From NCBI GenBank assembly GCA_937952235.1, contig CALFZM010000131.1:1-32462 (forward strand): 32,462 nucleotides of DNA. Reading direction: 5' to 3'. Both the position numbers and the translations under genes were made by a program. Shown one piece after another: positions 8,819-17,840 of the stretch. Position 1 is the stretch's first letter. Each line of letters begins with the position of its first letter. The notes under the pieces were generated by a model. That model did no database searches, had not been told where the DNA came from, and worked only from the letters and a program-made list of their open reading frames with translations. The DNA is from an uncultured Opitutia bacterium. GTDB taxonomy: Bacteria; Verrucomicrobiota; Verrucomicrobiia; Opitutales; Opitutaceae.

Positions 8819-9787
8819 GTGAACCGCACCGACCGGCTCATCGCCATGGTGATGCACCTGCAGGGACGGCGCGTGGTGCGGGCGGAGGACATGGCGGCGC
8901 ACTTCGAGGTGAGCGTGCGCACGGTCTACCGCGACCTTGCCGCGCTGGGCGAGGCCGGCGTGCCGATCACGGGCGAGGCAGGCGTCGGGTACAGCCTCGT
9001 GCGCAGCTACCACCTTCCGCCCGTGATGCTGACCGCCGACGAGGCCACGGCGCTCGTGGTGGGAGCCGAGATGGTCCGACGATTTGCGGATGCCTCCCTG
9101 TGCGGCCCCATGGACGCGGCGCTCGACAAGCTGCGGGCGGTGCTGCCGCGTGAACGCCAGGAGCAGGTGGAACGACTCGCCCGTCAGACGGTGGTGCTCG
9201 GCCGGCCGCCGGCTGGCCGGGCCGACTCCCCGGCCCAGCCCTGGCTGCTGACGGTGCAGCGCGCGCTGGCGCAGCGGCGGGTGCTGCGGCTCGCCTACCG
9301 GGGGCGGGAGCGGGACGAGACCCGGCGCGACGTCGAGCCGCTGGGAGTGGTCTGCCAGTCGGGCGCGTGGTACCTCGTGGCCTGGTGCCGGCTGCGCGGC
9401 GACCTCCGTCACTTCCGGGTCGATCGCATCCGGAATCTGGAGACGCTGGCGGACCAGTTTCCGGCGCGGACGGAGTTCTCGTTGGCGCGGCATCTCGAGG
9501 AGATGGCGGCCCGCGGCGGCGTCGTGCCCGTGCGGGTGTGGTTCGCGCACGGAGCGGTCGAGCGGGCCCGGCGCGAGTGCCCGGCCGAGATGGTGCCCGA
9601 GCGCGAGGTCGCGGGCGGCGCCGAGTACGGTTTCAGCACCTGGTCGATCGAGTGGCTCGCGCGGTGGCTGCTCTCGTTCGGCGCCGACGCCGAGGCCCTG
9701 TCGCCGGAGCCGCTGCGGCGGCAGCTGCGCCACGAAGCGGAGTCCGCGCTGCAGCGGTATGCGCCCTCCGTGCGGCTGGTCTCGTGA
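8819..9787 (+). CDS. YafY/PafC-type transcriptional regulator with WYL domain
   Basis: This 322-residue regulator has an N-terminal HTH_11 winged helix (about 5-60; RAEDMAAHFEVSVRTVYRDLAAL) and a C-terminal WYL domain (about 145-225), with the signature W184-Y185-L186 in GAWYLVAWC and the following RHFRVDRIRNLE segment. WYL domains sense ligands or nucleic acids and control many stress and defence genes; the ligand here is unknown. The GTG start is supported by GGAGG 7 nt upstream. It lies 37 bp after the dismutase gene and 66 bp before the VOC gene. The inverted repeat at 9802-9817 just after its stop is a possible operator for this or another regulator. No defence genes are nearby, so a metabolic or stress role is more likely. 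Confidence 0.92.
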   Translation: MNRTDRLIAMVMHLQGRRVVRAEDMAAHFEVSVRTVYRDLAALGEAGVPITGEAGVGYSLVRSYHLPPVMLTADEATALVVGAEMVRRFADASLCGPMDAALDKLRAVLPRERQEQVERLARQTVVLGRPPAGRADSPAQPWLLTVQRALAQRRVLRLAYRGRERDETRRDVEPLGVVCQSGAWYLVAWCRLRGDLRHFRVDRIRNLETLADQFPARTEFSLARHLEEMAARGGVVPVRVWFAHGAVERARRECPAEMVPEREVAGGAEYGFSTWSIEWLARWLLSFGADAEALSPEPLRRQLRHEAESALQRYAPSVRLVS

Positions 9788-9801
9788 TGCCGGCCGGCTC
9801 C

Positions 9802-9817
9802 TGACATAACGCTGTCA
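9802..9817. promoter_or_regulatory. Inverted repeat TGACA-N6-TGTCA, possible operator
   Basis: Two perfect 5-bp half sites, TGACA (9802-9806) and TGTCA (9813-9817), lie 36 bp before the preferred VOC start. The spacing fits a dimeric regulator. No matching second site was seen by eye. Confidence 0.3.
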
Positions 9818-9853
9818 ACGGCACCTGGCAGGATGGCGGGGTTCCAAGTACCC

Positions 9854-10228
9854 ATGATCGCCATCAAGGAAATCGCCTTCACCGGCTACCCGGTCACCGA
9901 CATTGCCCGTGCCCGGGCTTTTTACGAGGGGCTGCTCAAGCTCGAGCCCGCCACCCGCTTCGAACACGAGGGCCGCCACTGGATCGAGTACGACGTCGGC
10001 CCGGCCACGCTGGCGATCTCCAACATGTCGCCCGAGCAGTGGAAGCCGTCGCCCGACGGCCCGGCGGTCGCGCTCGAAGTGGTGGATTTCGAGGCCGCCG
10101 TGCGTGCCGTGGTCGACGCGGGAGTGAAGGTGCTCGCGGGCCCGATGGACTCCGGCGTCTGCCGGATGGTGATCGTGGCCGATCCGGACGGAAACTCGCT
10201 GGTGCTGCATCAACGCCATGCGCGGTGA
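9854..10228 (+). CDS. VOC (glyoxalase/bleomycin-resistance fold) family protein
   Basis: This is a 124-residue single-domain protein of the vicinal-oxygen-chelate superfamily, which contains dioxygenases, isomerases, lyases and binding proteins. The two paired beta-alpha-beta units are visible: KEIAFTGYPVTDIARARAFYEGLL at the start, and VALEVVDFEAAVRAVVDAGVKV followed by VADPDGNSLVLHQ at the end. The usual first metal histidine position holds threonine (FTGY), and the final glutamate position is not conserved, so catalysis cannot be assumed. The ATG at 9854 is preferred because it sits right before the first strand; an in-frame ATG at 9833 would add seven residues. Neither has a clear ribosome site. 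It may be regulated by the adjacent WYL protein. Confidence 0.85.
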   Translation: MIAIKEIAFTGYPVTDIARARAFYEGLLKLEPATRFEHEGRHWIEYDVGPATLAISNMSPEQWKPSPDGPAVALEVVDFEAAVRAVVDAGVKVLAGPMDSGVCRMVIVADPDGNSLVLHQRHAR

Positions 10229-10460
10229 ACGACGGGCTCGGCCAGTCCCGGCACGTCGCGTGAGGGATGTGCGCCCGGCGGGCGGGAGGCAGGAGCAGGC
10301 GCGAACACGTTCCCGGCGACGGAAACCGCCGCCGGGTCGGGCGGCGCCCGCGGCCGGGGCGGCGATGGCGGCGCTGGGTCTCGTGCTGGTGGCGGCTTGG
10401 TCGAGCCGGCAGGCAGCTTGAGTTTGCACTTGCGGCCGGCGGCTTCCACGCTGCCGGTGC

Positions 10461-11153
10461 ATGCAAGCTTTCTCCCCTCGCTGGTTGATCCTGTCGTTCT
10501 CGCTCGGCTTCGGCGCCCTCGTGGCGTTCGCCGCGGAGCCCAAGTGGATCTCGCTGTTCGACGGCAAGTCCTTCAAGGGCTGGAAGCAGCTGCAGGGGGA
10601 GGCGAAGTACGAAATCCGCGACGGTGCCATCGTCGGCACGGTGGTCGAGGGCGTGCCCGCCAACTCCTTCATGGTGACCGAAGCGTTGTTCGGAGACTTC
10701 ATTTTCGAGTGCGAGTTCAAGGCCGACGCGGGCATCAACTCCGGCATCCAGTTCCGCAGTGCGCCGCCCGACGGCAAGGAGCGCAAGCGGGTCTACGGTT
10801 ACCAATTCGAGATCGACCCGACGCCGCGGGCGCTCACCGGCGGACTCTATGAGGAAGGTCGGCGCGGCTGGTTCCAGCCCCCGGCGAACAATGGTGCGCC
10901 CAAGGAGGAGTGGAACCGGAAGCACGGCGACAAGCTGAAGGCCGGCGAGTGGAACAAGGTCCGCATCGAGGCCCGCGGCAACCGGATCAAGACCTTCCTC
11001 AACGGGCATCCGCTGGCCGACTACGTGGACACCGACGAGGCGGCGCGCATCAAGCGCGGGTTCTTCGGCCTGCAGGTGCACTCGACGAAGAAGCAGGAGC
11101 TTTTCGGCAAGCAGGTCCATTTCCGGAATCTGCGGGTGCAGAAGCTGGACTGA
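10461..11153 (+). CDS. DUF1080 (3-keto-disaccharide hydrolase family) exported protein
   Basis: This 230-residue protein has a Sec signal peptide (about 1-24, cleavage near VAFA/AEP) and one DUF1080 domain. It opens with SLFDGKSFKGW (31-41) and continues with FECEFKADAGINSGIQFRS, GYQFEIDP, GEWNKVRIEARGNRIKTFLNGHPLADY and the closing GFFGLQVH strand. DUF1080 is a concanavalin-like beta-sandwich family with members shown to hydrolyse 3-keto-glycosides made by Gfo/Idh-type oxidation. The Gfo/Idh enzyme at 19840 would be a logical partner. A 232-bp stretch upstream (10229-10460) shows no convincing gene. A stem-loop at 11205-11234 follows. The substrate is unknown; the family call is firm. Confidence 0.93.
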   Translation: MQAFSPRWLILSFSLGFGALVAFAAEPKWISLFDGKSFKGWKQLQGEAKYEIRDGAIVGTVVEGVPANSFMVTEALFGDFIFECEFKADAGINSGIQFRSAPPDGKERKRVYGYQFEIDPTPRALTGGLYEEGRRGWFQPPANNGAPKEEWNRKHGDKLKAGEWNKVRIEARGNRIKTFLNGHPLADYVDTDEAARIKRGFFGLQVHSTKKQELFGKQVHFRNLRVQKLD

Positions 11154-11204
11154 CGACGCGCGACGAAGGCGATTTCGCGGTGCCGTCGCCGCGCCGGGAA
11201 ACGA

Positions 11205-11234
11205 AAAGGGGCGGGTCGCCAGCCCCGCCCCTTT
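11205..11234. terminator. Bidirectional terminator-like stem-loop
   Basis: AAAGGGGCGGG (11205-11215) pairs perfectly with CCCGCCCCTTT (11224-11234) around an 8-nt loop. It lies between convergent genes and is flanked by A and T runs on the proper sides, so it can serve both strands, though the T-run is short. Confidence 0.65.
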
Positions 11235-11292
11235 CTCGTGGTGGTGAGACCGACGCTGTTCCAGCTGCTCGCTCAGCCGGCGATTGTGTGAC

Positions 11293-11368
11293 GGTGGAGC
11301 CGCCTGTCCCCAGGCGGCTGACGTACGGCGAACCGGTCCGCGGCAGCCAGAGGACAAATCGCTCCACC
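11293..11368 (+). repeat. Dispersed palindromic element, copy A (76 bp)
   Basis: The element starts GGTGGAGC and ends GCTCCACC. The first hairpin is perfect: AGCCGCCTG, loop TCCC, CAGGCGGCT (11298-11319). The 22-nt linker is kept, but the second hairpin is eroded (11342-11363). It lies between convergent genes at 11153 and 11421. Related copies are at 18997, 22309, 26371 and 27705, all in the same orientation. Confidence 0.9.
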
Positions 11369-11420
11369 TTTCACGGCGGTCTCTCCCATCCGCGATGGCA
11401 GGGTCAGCGGCATGGCTGGC

Positions 11421-14171
11421 TCAGAGCGTCTTGAGGTACGCGACGATGTCGGCGACGTCCTGTGCGGAGAGGCCGAGCTGCTCGGCGGAGAGCATCAGCG
11501 AGCGGCCCAGCGGCTGACGGCCGCCCCGCGTCTTGTTTTGCGGGACCACCTGGGTGAGTCCGCCCATCGACTGGACGATGAGGGGATCGCCGGAGCTGAG
11601 CACGATGCCGTGGATCTGCCCGCCGTCGCGGAGGGTGATCTGCGCGCCGTCGAAGCCATGCGCGATGTCGGCCGACGGATTGACGATGGCGTTGATCACG
11701 ACCTCGGTCGTCTGGGCCCGGGCAAACCCATTCAGGGCGGGGCCGTAGTCGTTGCCCTTGTCGCCGATCCGGTGGCAAAGCAGGCACGCCTGCGAAGCGG
11801 TGGCGCCCTTGGCGGCGTTGCCGCGCAGCTTCGCGATTTCGGCCACGGGCGGCATCTTCGAAGGTTCGGGCTCGGGCACGACGCTCGGAGAGATCGAGAC
11901 GGTCTCCGGATCGTAGAGGCCGCGTTGCTTGAGGGCGGCGTCGACGCCGTTTTCCTTCCAGCGAAGATCCTTGTAGTTGAGCAGCCACCACATCGCGTGC
12001 GTCTTCACCATGCCGCTGGTCTGCTGGGCGAGGTCGAGCAACGCGTCGGAGGCCGCCTTGCTCTCCGTGAAGCCAAGGGCGGTGACCGCGGCGAGGCGGT
12101 CGCGCTCGGGCAGGCCGGCGGCGCGCGCGCGGGCGGCGAATGCGCCCTCGGCGCCCTTCGGCGTGAGGCGCCAGATCAGATTGGCGTAGCTGGCGGGCCA
12201 GGCGGCGGCATCGCGGCCGGGCGCACTGGACGCGAGCGCGGCGTAGACCTGCGCCTCCTTGCCGGTGGCGCCGGTGCCCCAGGCCTCCAGGTAGGCGCGA
12301 TCCTTGCCGTCGTATCCCCTCGCCAGGGTCAGCAGCAGTTCGCGGGCGCCGTCGAACGGCACATCACGCAGCGCAATGGCGACCTCGCGCCGAACCGCCG
12401 GCGAGGAGTCGTTGGCCAGGGTGCGGGCGTGCTCGAGGACGCGATGATTGGCCCGGCGCAGGGCGCGGAAGGCGGCGATGCGCATCATCGGGTCGGAGTG
12501 CCTGAGCTGTTCCTCCACCTTCGCGAGGCCCTGCGGCCCGAGGTGGGCGAGCAGGAACACGGCGCGGCCGCGCACGTAGGGATTGTTGTCCTTGAGCAGC
12601 GCGGTGACGGCGGGAATCGACGCGGCGCCGGCGGCGCGCAGCTTCATGAAGCCGAGGGCGCGCACATGCACCGCCGGGCTCTTCAGCGCCGCGATCTGCC
12701 CGGCGGTCGTCGCGAGGTCGATCTTCGGCGTCGTGAGCTTCTTGCCCTTGGGCGTGATCCGGTAGATCGCGCCGGCGAAGCTGCTGTCGAGCGCGGAGTG
12801 ACCGCCGGAGCGCGGGTCGAACCAGTCGGACACATAGATCGCCCCATCGGGGCCGACCGCGACATCGGAAGGGCGGAACCAGGTCTTCAGGTCGTCGCCC
12901 CGGAGCCGGCCGCGCATCGAGTCGATGCCGGCGAAATCCTCCTCCTTGTTCGTCGTGAGAAACTGGATGCGGTCGAGCTTGTAGCCCGCGCCCTCGGGCT
13001 TCGGCAGGTAGCCATAGACCACGTTGCGGGAGGTCTCGCAGCTCAGGAGCAGGCCGCGCCATTTCTCGCCGAACGCGTCGCCTTCGTAAAACACGATGCC
13101 GGTCGGCGCGCCGTTGCCGTACACGTCGCCCGCGGGCACGATGCCGGGATCGTCCTGCCGCCACTCGGCGACCTGCGTGATCTGACCGGGCCGGCGGTCG
13201 GCGCCCCAGCTCCGGCGGCCATCGCGCGAGTTGAATCCGAGGTTGCCGTACTCCTGGAGAAACGACGTGCGGGCGGCGGGCGGGTCGTCGTTGTCGTTGT
13301 GGAAGACGTCGCCGAAGGACGTCACCGTCTGCTCGTACGAATTGCGGAAATTGAAGCCGATCGGCTCCACCTGCGTGCCGTCGGGGTTCATCCGGAACGT
13401 CGTGCCGCCGACGTAGACGTGGCCGTCGTCGCTCTTCTGGCCGGAGTAATCCGGCGGGCGCTCCTCGTTGACGGGGATGCCGCCACCGCTGCGGGCGGGA
13501 TCGTAGTGGCTGCCGATCCGGAAGGTGCGGCCGGACCGGTCGGTGAATTTCGAGCCGGCGTTGCCGTGGTTGAAATACCACTTGCCGTCGGGGCCGAAGG
13601 TCACCGCGTGCAGCGAGTGATCGTGGTTGCGCCCGTCGAAGCCGGTCAGCAGCACCTCCCGCTTGTCGACGGCGGGATCGAACTTCAGGTCGCGGTTGAC
13701 GTCGGTGTAGATGATGATGTCGGGCGCGCAGGCGACGACGATCTGATTGTCGATCACCGAGACGCCGAGCGGCGCCAGGAGCGCGGTTTCCTGGACGAAC
13801 ACGTGGCTCTTGTCCGCCACGCCGTCGCCGTTGGTGTCCTCCAGCACCATGATCCGGTCGCCGGCCGGATCCTTGCCCGCATGGCGGCGGTAGTTGTAGG
13901 CCTCCGCGACCCAGACGCGGCCCTGCGCATCGATGTCGATGTTCGAGGGATTGCGAAACAACGGCGTGCGCGCCCACAGCTTGACCTCCAGCCCCTCGGG
14001 CAGCGCGAACATGCTGGTGGGGATGAACGCCTCCGGCGGATCGAGGGGCATCGGCGGCGGCGCGGGGGGGCCTTTCTTGGGGGCCTGGGCCAGTGCGCCC
14101 GGGGCGGCGAGGAGAAGAAAGCCGGCGAGCGCCTGTGCGACATGCCGGAACGAGCGGGGGTGACAGGTCAT
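11421..14171 (-). CDS. PVC-type membrane-bound dehydrogenase with C-terminal cytochrome c domain
   Basis: This 916-residue exported protein has a signal peptide (about 1-29, ending GALAQ). Residues about 35-480 form a beta-propeller-like dehydrogenase region of the kind found in Verrucomicrobia and Planctomycetes (NIDIDAQGRVWVAEAYNYR, NGDGVADKSHVF, GPDGKWYFNHGN, DVAVGPDGAIYVSDWFDPR). About 490-610 are HEAT-like helical repeats (SPAVHVRALGFMKLRA, DNNPYVRGRAVFLLAHLG). A C-terminal PVC-type haem domain carries C796-LLC-H800. A methionine in SLMLS near the end is a possible distal ligand. It probably oxidises a sugar or alcohol and passes electrons through haem, but the substrate is unknown. The ATG at 14171 gives a proper signal peptide. 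It lies 107 bp downstream of the carboxykinase gene on the same strand. Confidence 0.92.
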   Translation of the reverse strand: MTCHPRSFRHVAQALAGFLLLAAPGALAQAPKKGPPAPPPMPLDPPEAFIPTSMFALPEGLEVKLWARTPLFRNPSNIDIDAQGRVWVAEAYNYRRHAGKDPAGDRIMVLEDTNGDGVADKSHVFVQETALLAPLGVSVIDNQIVVACAPDIIIYTDVNRDLKFDPAVDKREVLLTGFDGRNHDHSLHAVTFGPDGKWYFNHGNAGSKFTDRSGRTFRIGSHYDPARSGGGIPVNEERPPDYSGQKSDDGHVYVGGTTFRMNPDGTQVEPIGFNFRNSYEQTVTSFGDVFHNDNDDPPAARTSFLQEYGNLGFNSRDGRRSWGADRRPGQITQVAEWRQDDPGIVPAGDVYGNGAPTGIVFYEGDAFGEKWRGLLLSCETSRNVVYGYLPKPEGAGYKLDRIQFLTTNKEEDFAGIDSMRGRLRGDDLKTWFRPSDVAVGPDGAIYVSDWFDPRSGGHSALDSSFAGAIYRITPKGKKLTTPKIDLATTAGQIAALKSPAVHVRALGFMKLRAAGAASIPAVTALLKDNNPYVRGRAVFLLAHLGPQGLAKVEEQLRHSDPMMRIAAFRALRRANHRVLEHARTLANDSSPAVRREVAIALRDVPFDGARELLLTLARGYDGKDRAYLEAWGTGATGKEAQVYAALASSAPGRDAAAWPASYANLIWRLTPKGAEGAFAARARAAGLPERDRLAAVTALGFTESKAASDALLDLAQQTSGMVKTHAMWWLLNYKDLRWKENGVDAALKQRGLYDPETVSISPSVVPEPEPSKMPPVAEIAKLRGNAAKGATASQACLLCHRIGDKGNDYGPALNGFARAQTTEVVINAIVNPSADIAHGFDGAQITLRDGGQIHGIVLSSGDPLIVQSMGGLTQVVPQNKTRGGRQPLGRSLMLSAEQLGLSAQDVADIVAYLKTL

Positions 14172-14278
14172 CGGTCCGAAGACAAAAGACCTGCCCCGGC
14201 CGGTGGCAATGACGGGTTTTTGCTCCCGCGCGGCGAACGGCGCCGGAGGACCGGCATGCGGCGCGCGTCGCCCGCGCC

Positions 14279-17200
14279 TCACGGAACGAGGGCGGGATCC
14301 ACGCCGAGCGTGCCGACGAGACTGGCCAGGTAGCCGGGCGCGCGGGCCGTCGCGACGGCGGCGTCGGCGGCCGCGAGCTTTTCGCGGATGCGCAGCCGCA
14401 CCGCGACATCGGCGTAATTGGGCCGGGCGAGGAAACCCTCCAGGTAGCGCACGTGCTTCTCCGCCTCGGCCACGTCGCGACGCTGCTGGGCTTCCAGCCG
14501 GGCGCGATACCAGTCGCTGGCCAGCACCTGCTCGCGGTCGAACAGGCGGCGGAGGACGGGGTCGTTGATGGACGTGCCGTTCCAGGTGCCGTCGCGCATG
14601 ATGTGGAGCAGCGCCTGCAACGGCGGCACCGCCTGCGCGATCGAGCCATCGGCGAAGTAGCATTCGGCCGCGGTGCGCATGGCCTGGACGATGTTCTCCA
14701 TGCCCTCGGCGAACACCGCCGCGTCCTGCAGCTCGGGCCGCAGCAGGTCCTCGTCGAAGAGCGTGCTGGGATTCCCCAGCACGCGGCCGCAGAAGGTCTG
14801 GACGAAGCGCGAAGTGACGCGCCACCCGAGCCGGCTGGCGAGCACCGGCTTGCCCTCGTGCACCCAGTCGGTGCAGCGCTCGAGATAGCCGTGCTCGATG
14901 AGGTACTGCGGGGTGCGCTCCTCCGGCGACATGCGCGCCCAGATCTCCGGGACCAGCAGGCTGATGTCGTGATCGATCCGGCAGCGCGGCCCGAGCCAGC
15001 CCGCCGCCGAGGAGAATACCGGCAAGGCCGTCAGCGCATACGACACGAACGCGGCGTTCATGTCGTGAATCGGCGGCAGGGCGTTGAACGGACCCTTGGT
15101 CAGCGCACCTTCCGAACCCGCTCCCGTGGTCGAGGGCGACTTGCCGGTGAGGCTGGCGATGAAATCCATCAACGCTTCCGGCAGCTCCTGGTAATGGAGC
15201 GGGCCGAAGACGCACATCGGCTTCACGCCGGGCTCCGGCGGATTGAGCCGGCGGCCCGCGAGGACCGCGCCGACCGGAAACAGGGCGGGGGAGCCCGGCG
15301 GCACCCGACGGTAAAGCTGCGCGCCGACTTGCGCGAGGTACGTCGTGCGCGGGTCCTCCAGGTCAGGCCGGAGCTGGAGGTAGCGCGGATTCTTCGAGGG
15401 CTTGCCATCGACCAGGCGCGGATGGGCCGGGGAGGCGAGGAAGTCGGGCGAGTCGGCCGAGACGAACTCGCGGAACAGCCCGCTCACGGGCGCGGTGAAC
15501 GCGTCGAACCCGATCGCGTCCTCCACGATGGTCTGCGCGGTGTCGCGCGTGAGCGGTTCGTAGTTCGAGAAGAAATTCCCGGGCCGGGAGAAATCGCGCT
15601 CCGTCCGCTTGTCGTAGCCGCGGTGGATCGCCTCGTCCGGACGCTGGAACAACGCCGCCTCGCAGTTGTGCACGAACTTCAGCGACCGTGCCTGCGGCCC
15701 CGTGCCGGCATCGGCGGCCGACAGGCCCGCCAGCCGCGCGGCGGGCACCACGATCGAGGCCGTGATGTCGTCCTCCGCCTGGATCTTCGTCGCCGGATGG
15801 AAATCCTTCCGCAGGCTGAAGGTGCGCCAGCCGCCGTCGGGCGTGAAGCCGACGCGCAGGAAGTGCGTCATGGCTTTCTCCCGGTTGAATTTCAGCTCGT
15901 TGCCGGGCCGGCCGTTGATCGTGTCGACGGTGAAGTGCTTCCGCCAGTTGGAACCCCACTCGGGCTTGTAGACGCGCTTGATCAGGAGCACGAGGTCGAG
16001 GATGTACCGCGGGATCGTGCCCAGCCACTCGTTGTACGCGTCGGTGTAATCCGGGCTGCGGCTGAGCAGCTTCACCACCGAGCCGAGGGACCGCTCGGGG
16101 CTGAGCAGCGGCCGGCCCTTGGGCTTGTTCCGCGACGAATCGCGGAATCGCTGGCCGTACTCCCGGTGCAGGATCGCGTCGATGGCGTCGAAATCGCGCG
16201 CCAGGTCGCTGACGAAATTCGGCGCGGTGAAGATGGCGTCGGCGATCGATTTCGAGATCTCCGACTTGCCGCCGCCGGAGACGGTGCAGGGTTTGTGGCA
16301 GAGCACTCCCTCCGCCGTGGTTCCGCGCAGCCGCCAGCGGCGCCCGTCGTCGGGTTTCACCATCTCGACCTTGTAACCGGAGGGCAGCACGTAGGTGTGC
16401 CCGGGCGCGAGCTTGATGACGTGCTTCGCGCCGCCGGCATCCGTCCAGGTGATCGTCTGGGGCCGCAGGGCGAATTCGGCGTCCTCCGGCACGTAACAGA
16501 CATCGGGATACCGTCGGTCGCGCGCCCAGCCGCCGGGCTGGACCTCGACGCGGTCGCCGAGCTGCGCGAGCGCCTCCGCGAAGGTGTGATCCACGATGGC
16601 GAGGTGCCGGCTGAGTCGGAAATCCTCGCCGAGGTCGTAGCTCGGAAACACGATGGCGCCGCCGGCGTGCTCCTCCTCGCAGCGGCCGAGCAGGTTGGCG
16701 GCGAAGCTGATCTGGGTCTTCACCTCCTTCTTGCAGTACCCGAAATAGTTGTCGGAGATCATCGTCACCACCGTGCCGCTGCGGTCGCGGGCGGTGAGCT
16801 TGAACGCCACGCCGTCGTTGTAAGGTTCGTCCGGCCGCTTCCAGCACATCCCGTCGCGGCGCTGCCGCGGAGTGGCGTCATCCCAGGCGGGCAGGCCGAG
16901 TTCGCGCTTGGTCAGCCCGTTGAGGTGCGGCGCGAGGATCACGCAGCCGGTGTGGCCGGTCCATCGCTCCGGGTTGAGCGCCGCGTCGTTTTCCGGGAGG
17001 TGCGGATCGCCGGCATTGCCGAAGATGCGCTCGATGAAGTCGAGGTTCGCCACGAGCGCGCCCGGCACGAAGAAGCGAGTCTCCATCGCGCGCGGGGGCG
17101 TGTAGCCGGGGACTTCGGGACATACGACCGGCCGCAGGTGCAGGGTGACGAAGCACTCCGCCGGCGTCGGCGCCCCGGCGGTGAAGGGGAGCCGCTGCAG

Positions 17201-17743
17201 CTCCGGCGGCGGCCGCAGCGCGTGGTGCAGCATTTTCGCGAAGACCGCCGGCGGCACCACCTTCTTGTCGTCGGGGACCGGCAGGCCGAAGTCCGCCACG
17301 TGGAAGATGCCCTGGGTGGTGCGACGGTCGCTGCGGGGGTTGTGGAGCACGCCCTGGCGCACCCGGTGCGAGGCCAGGATTTCGCTCTGGTGCCGGTCCG
17401 CCTCCGGCGGCAGCGACAGCACGCGGGCGAGGCCGGGACGATCCAGCACGAGGGTCAGGCTCGGCAGCCGGGCCACCTCGCCGCCCGCCAGCGGGCCGAG
17501 GTGGTACTGCAGGAAGTCCTGGATGCGCTGGTCGACGGGACAGAGGTGGCGGGCGAGGGCCCGGTCCTTTTCCCGGCTGAGCGCCAGAAAATGATCCACC
17601 AGCGGGGCCAGTCCGTCGCCGACCGGCGCGGCCCCCGCCGTCGGCTGCCCGATCTCGCGCAGCTTCAGGTTGAGGTAGGTGACGAGCTGGGCGTCGGTTT
17701 CACCGGTGTAGGCGGCGGGCGGCGGGAAGGTGGAAGTGGCCAT
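14279..17743 (-). CDS. Probable diphosphate-dependent phosphoenolpyruvate carboxykinase
   Basis: This 1154-residue protein has no signal or membrane segment. Its length and several blocks match my recollection of the PPi-type PEP carboxykinases of Propionibacterium and Entamoeba (EC 4.1.1.38), about twice the size of ATP or GTP forms. The blocks are SDNYFGYCKKEVKTQISFAANLLG (330-353), CEEEHAGGAIVFPSYDLGED (about 355-374) and SGGGKSEISKSI (489-500). Such enzymes interconvert oxaloacetate plus PPi with PEP, CO2 and Pi, linking glycolysis to the C4 acids without nucleotide cost. The ATG at 17743 precedes MATSTFPPPAAYTGETDAQL; upstream in-frame codons run into a repeat element and look non-coding. 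The unknown gene at 17973 is upstream on the same strand. Such proteins are often annotated hypothetical. I could not map each active-site residue. Confidence 0.72.
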   Translation of the reverse strand: MATSTFPPPAAYTGETDAQLVTYLNLKLREIGQPTAGAAPVGDGLAPLVDHFLALSREKDRALARHLCPVDQRIQDFLQYHLGPLAGGEVARLPSLTLVLDRPGLARVLSLPPEADRHQSEILASHRVRQGVLHNPRSDRRTTQGIFHVADFGLPVPDDKKVVPPAVFAKMLHHALRPPPELQRLPFTAGAPTPAECFVTLHLRPVVCPEVPGYTPPRAMETRFFVPGALVANLDFIERIFGNAGDPHLPENDAALNPERWTGHTGCVILAPHLNGLTKRELGLPAWDDATPRQRRDGMCWKRPDEPYNDGVAFKLTARDRSGTVVTMISDNYFGYCKKEVKTQISFAANLLGRCEEEHAGGAIVFPSYDLGEDFRLSRHLAIVDHTFAEALAQLGDRVEVQPGGWARDRRYPDVCYVPEDAEFALRPQTITWTDAGGAKHVIKLAPGHTYVLPSGYKVEMVKPDDGRRWRLRGTTAEGVLCHKPCTVSGGGKSEISKSIADAIFTAPNFVSDLARDFDAIDAILHREYGQRFRDSSRNKPKGRPLLSPERSLGSVVKLLSRSPDYTDAYNEWLGTIPRYILDLVLLIKRVYKPEWGSNWRKHFTVDTINGRPGNELKFNREKAMTHFLRVGFTPDGGWRTFSLRKDFHPATKIQAEDDITASIVVPAARLAGLSAADAGTGPQARSLKFVHNCEAALFQRPDEAIHRGYDKRTERDFSRPGNFFSNYEPLTRDTAQTIVEDAIGFDAFTAPVSGLFREFVSADSPDFLASPAHPRLVDGKPSKNPRYLQLRPDLEDPRTTYLAQVGAQLYRRVPPGSPALFPVGAVLAGRRLNPPEPGVKPMCVFGPLHYQELPEALMDFIASLTGKSPSTTGAGSEGALTKGPFNALPPIHDMNAAFVSYALTALPVFSSAAGWLGPRCRIDHDISLLVPEIWARMSPEERTPQYLIEHGYLERCTDWVHEGKPVLASRLGWRVTSRFVQTFCGRVLGNPSTLFDEDLLRPELQDAAVFAEGMENIVQAMRTAAECYFADGSIAQAVPPLQALLHIMRDGTWNGTSINDPVLRRLFDREQVLASDWYRARLEAQQRRDVAEAEKHVRYLEGFLARPNYADVAVRLRIREKLAAADAAVATARAPGYLASLVGTLGVDPALVP

Positions 17744-17840
17744 GGTGGACGATGGGCGTTCGGCGAACGCAGAAATCGCACCAACAAGGCCGGAGATATC
17801 GCGCCGGGCAATGATCGATTGCCACCCGCGCCGCGGAGAC

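Noticed and set aside
10218..10421. Possible 67-residue small protein with a C-terminal hydrophobic segment
   Set aside because: It starts inside the VOC gene, has no ribosome site, and the Arg/Pro-rich composition is that of untranslated GC-rich DNA. It cannot be excluded but is not supported.
11412..14333. 973-residue open frame opposite the cytochrome gene
   Set aside because: It is a shadow of the PVC-type dehydrogenase; no signal or motif is visible.
16243..16280. P-loop-like GGGKSE in the large minus-strand protein, suggesting an ATPase
   Set aside because: The context (SGGGKSEISKSI) lacks a Walker B partner or kinase fold, and the other blocks fit PPi-type PEP carboxykinase better.
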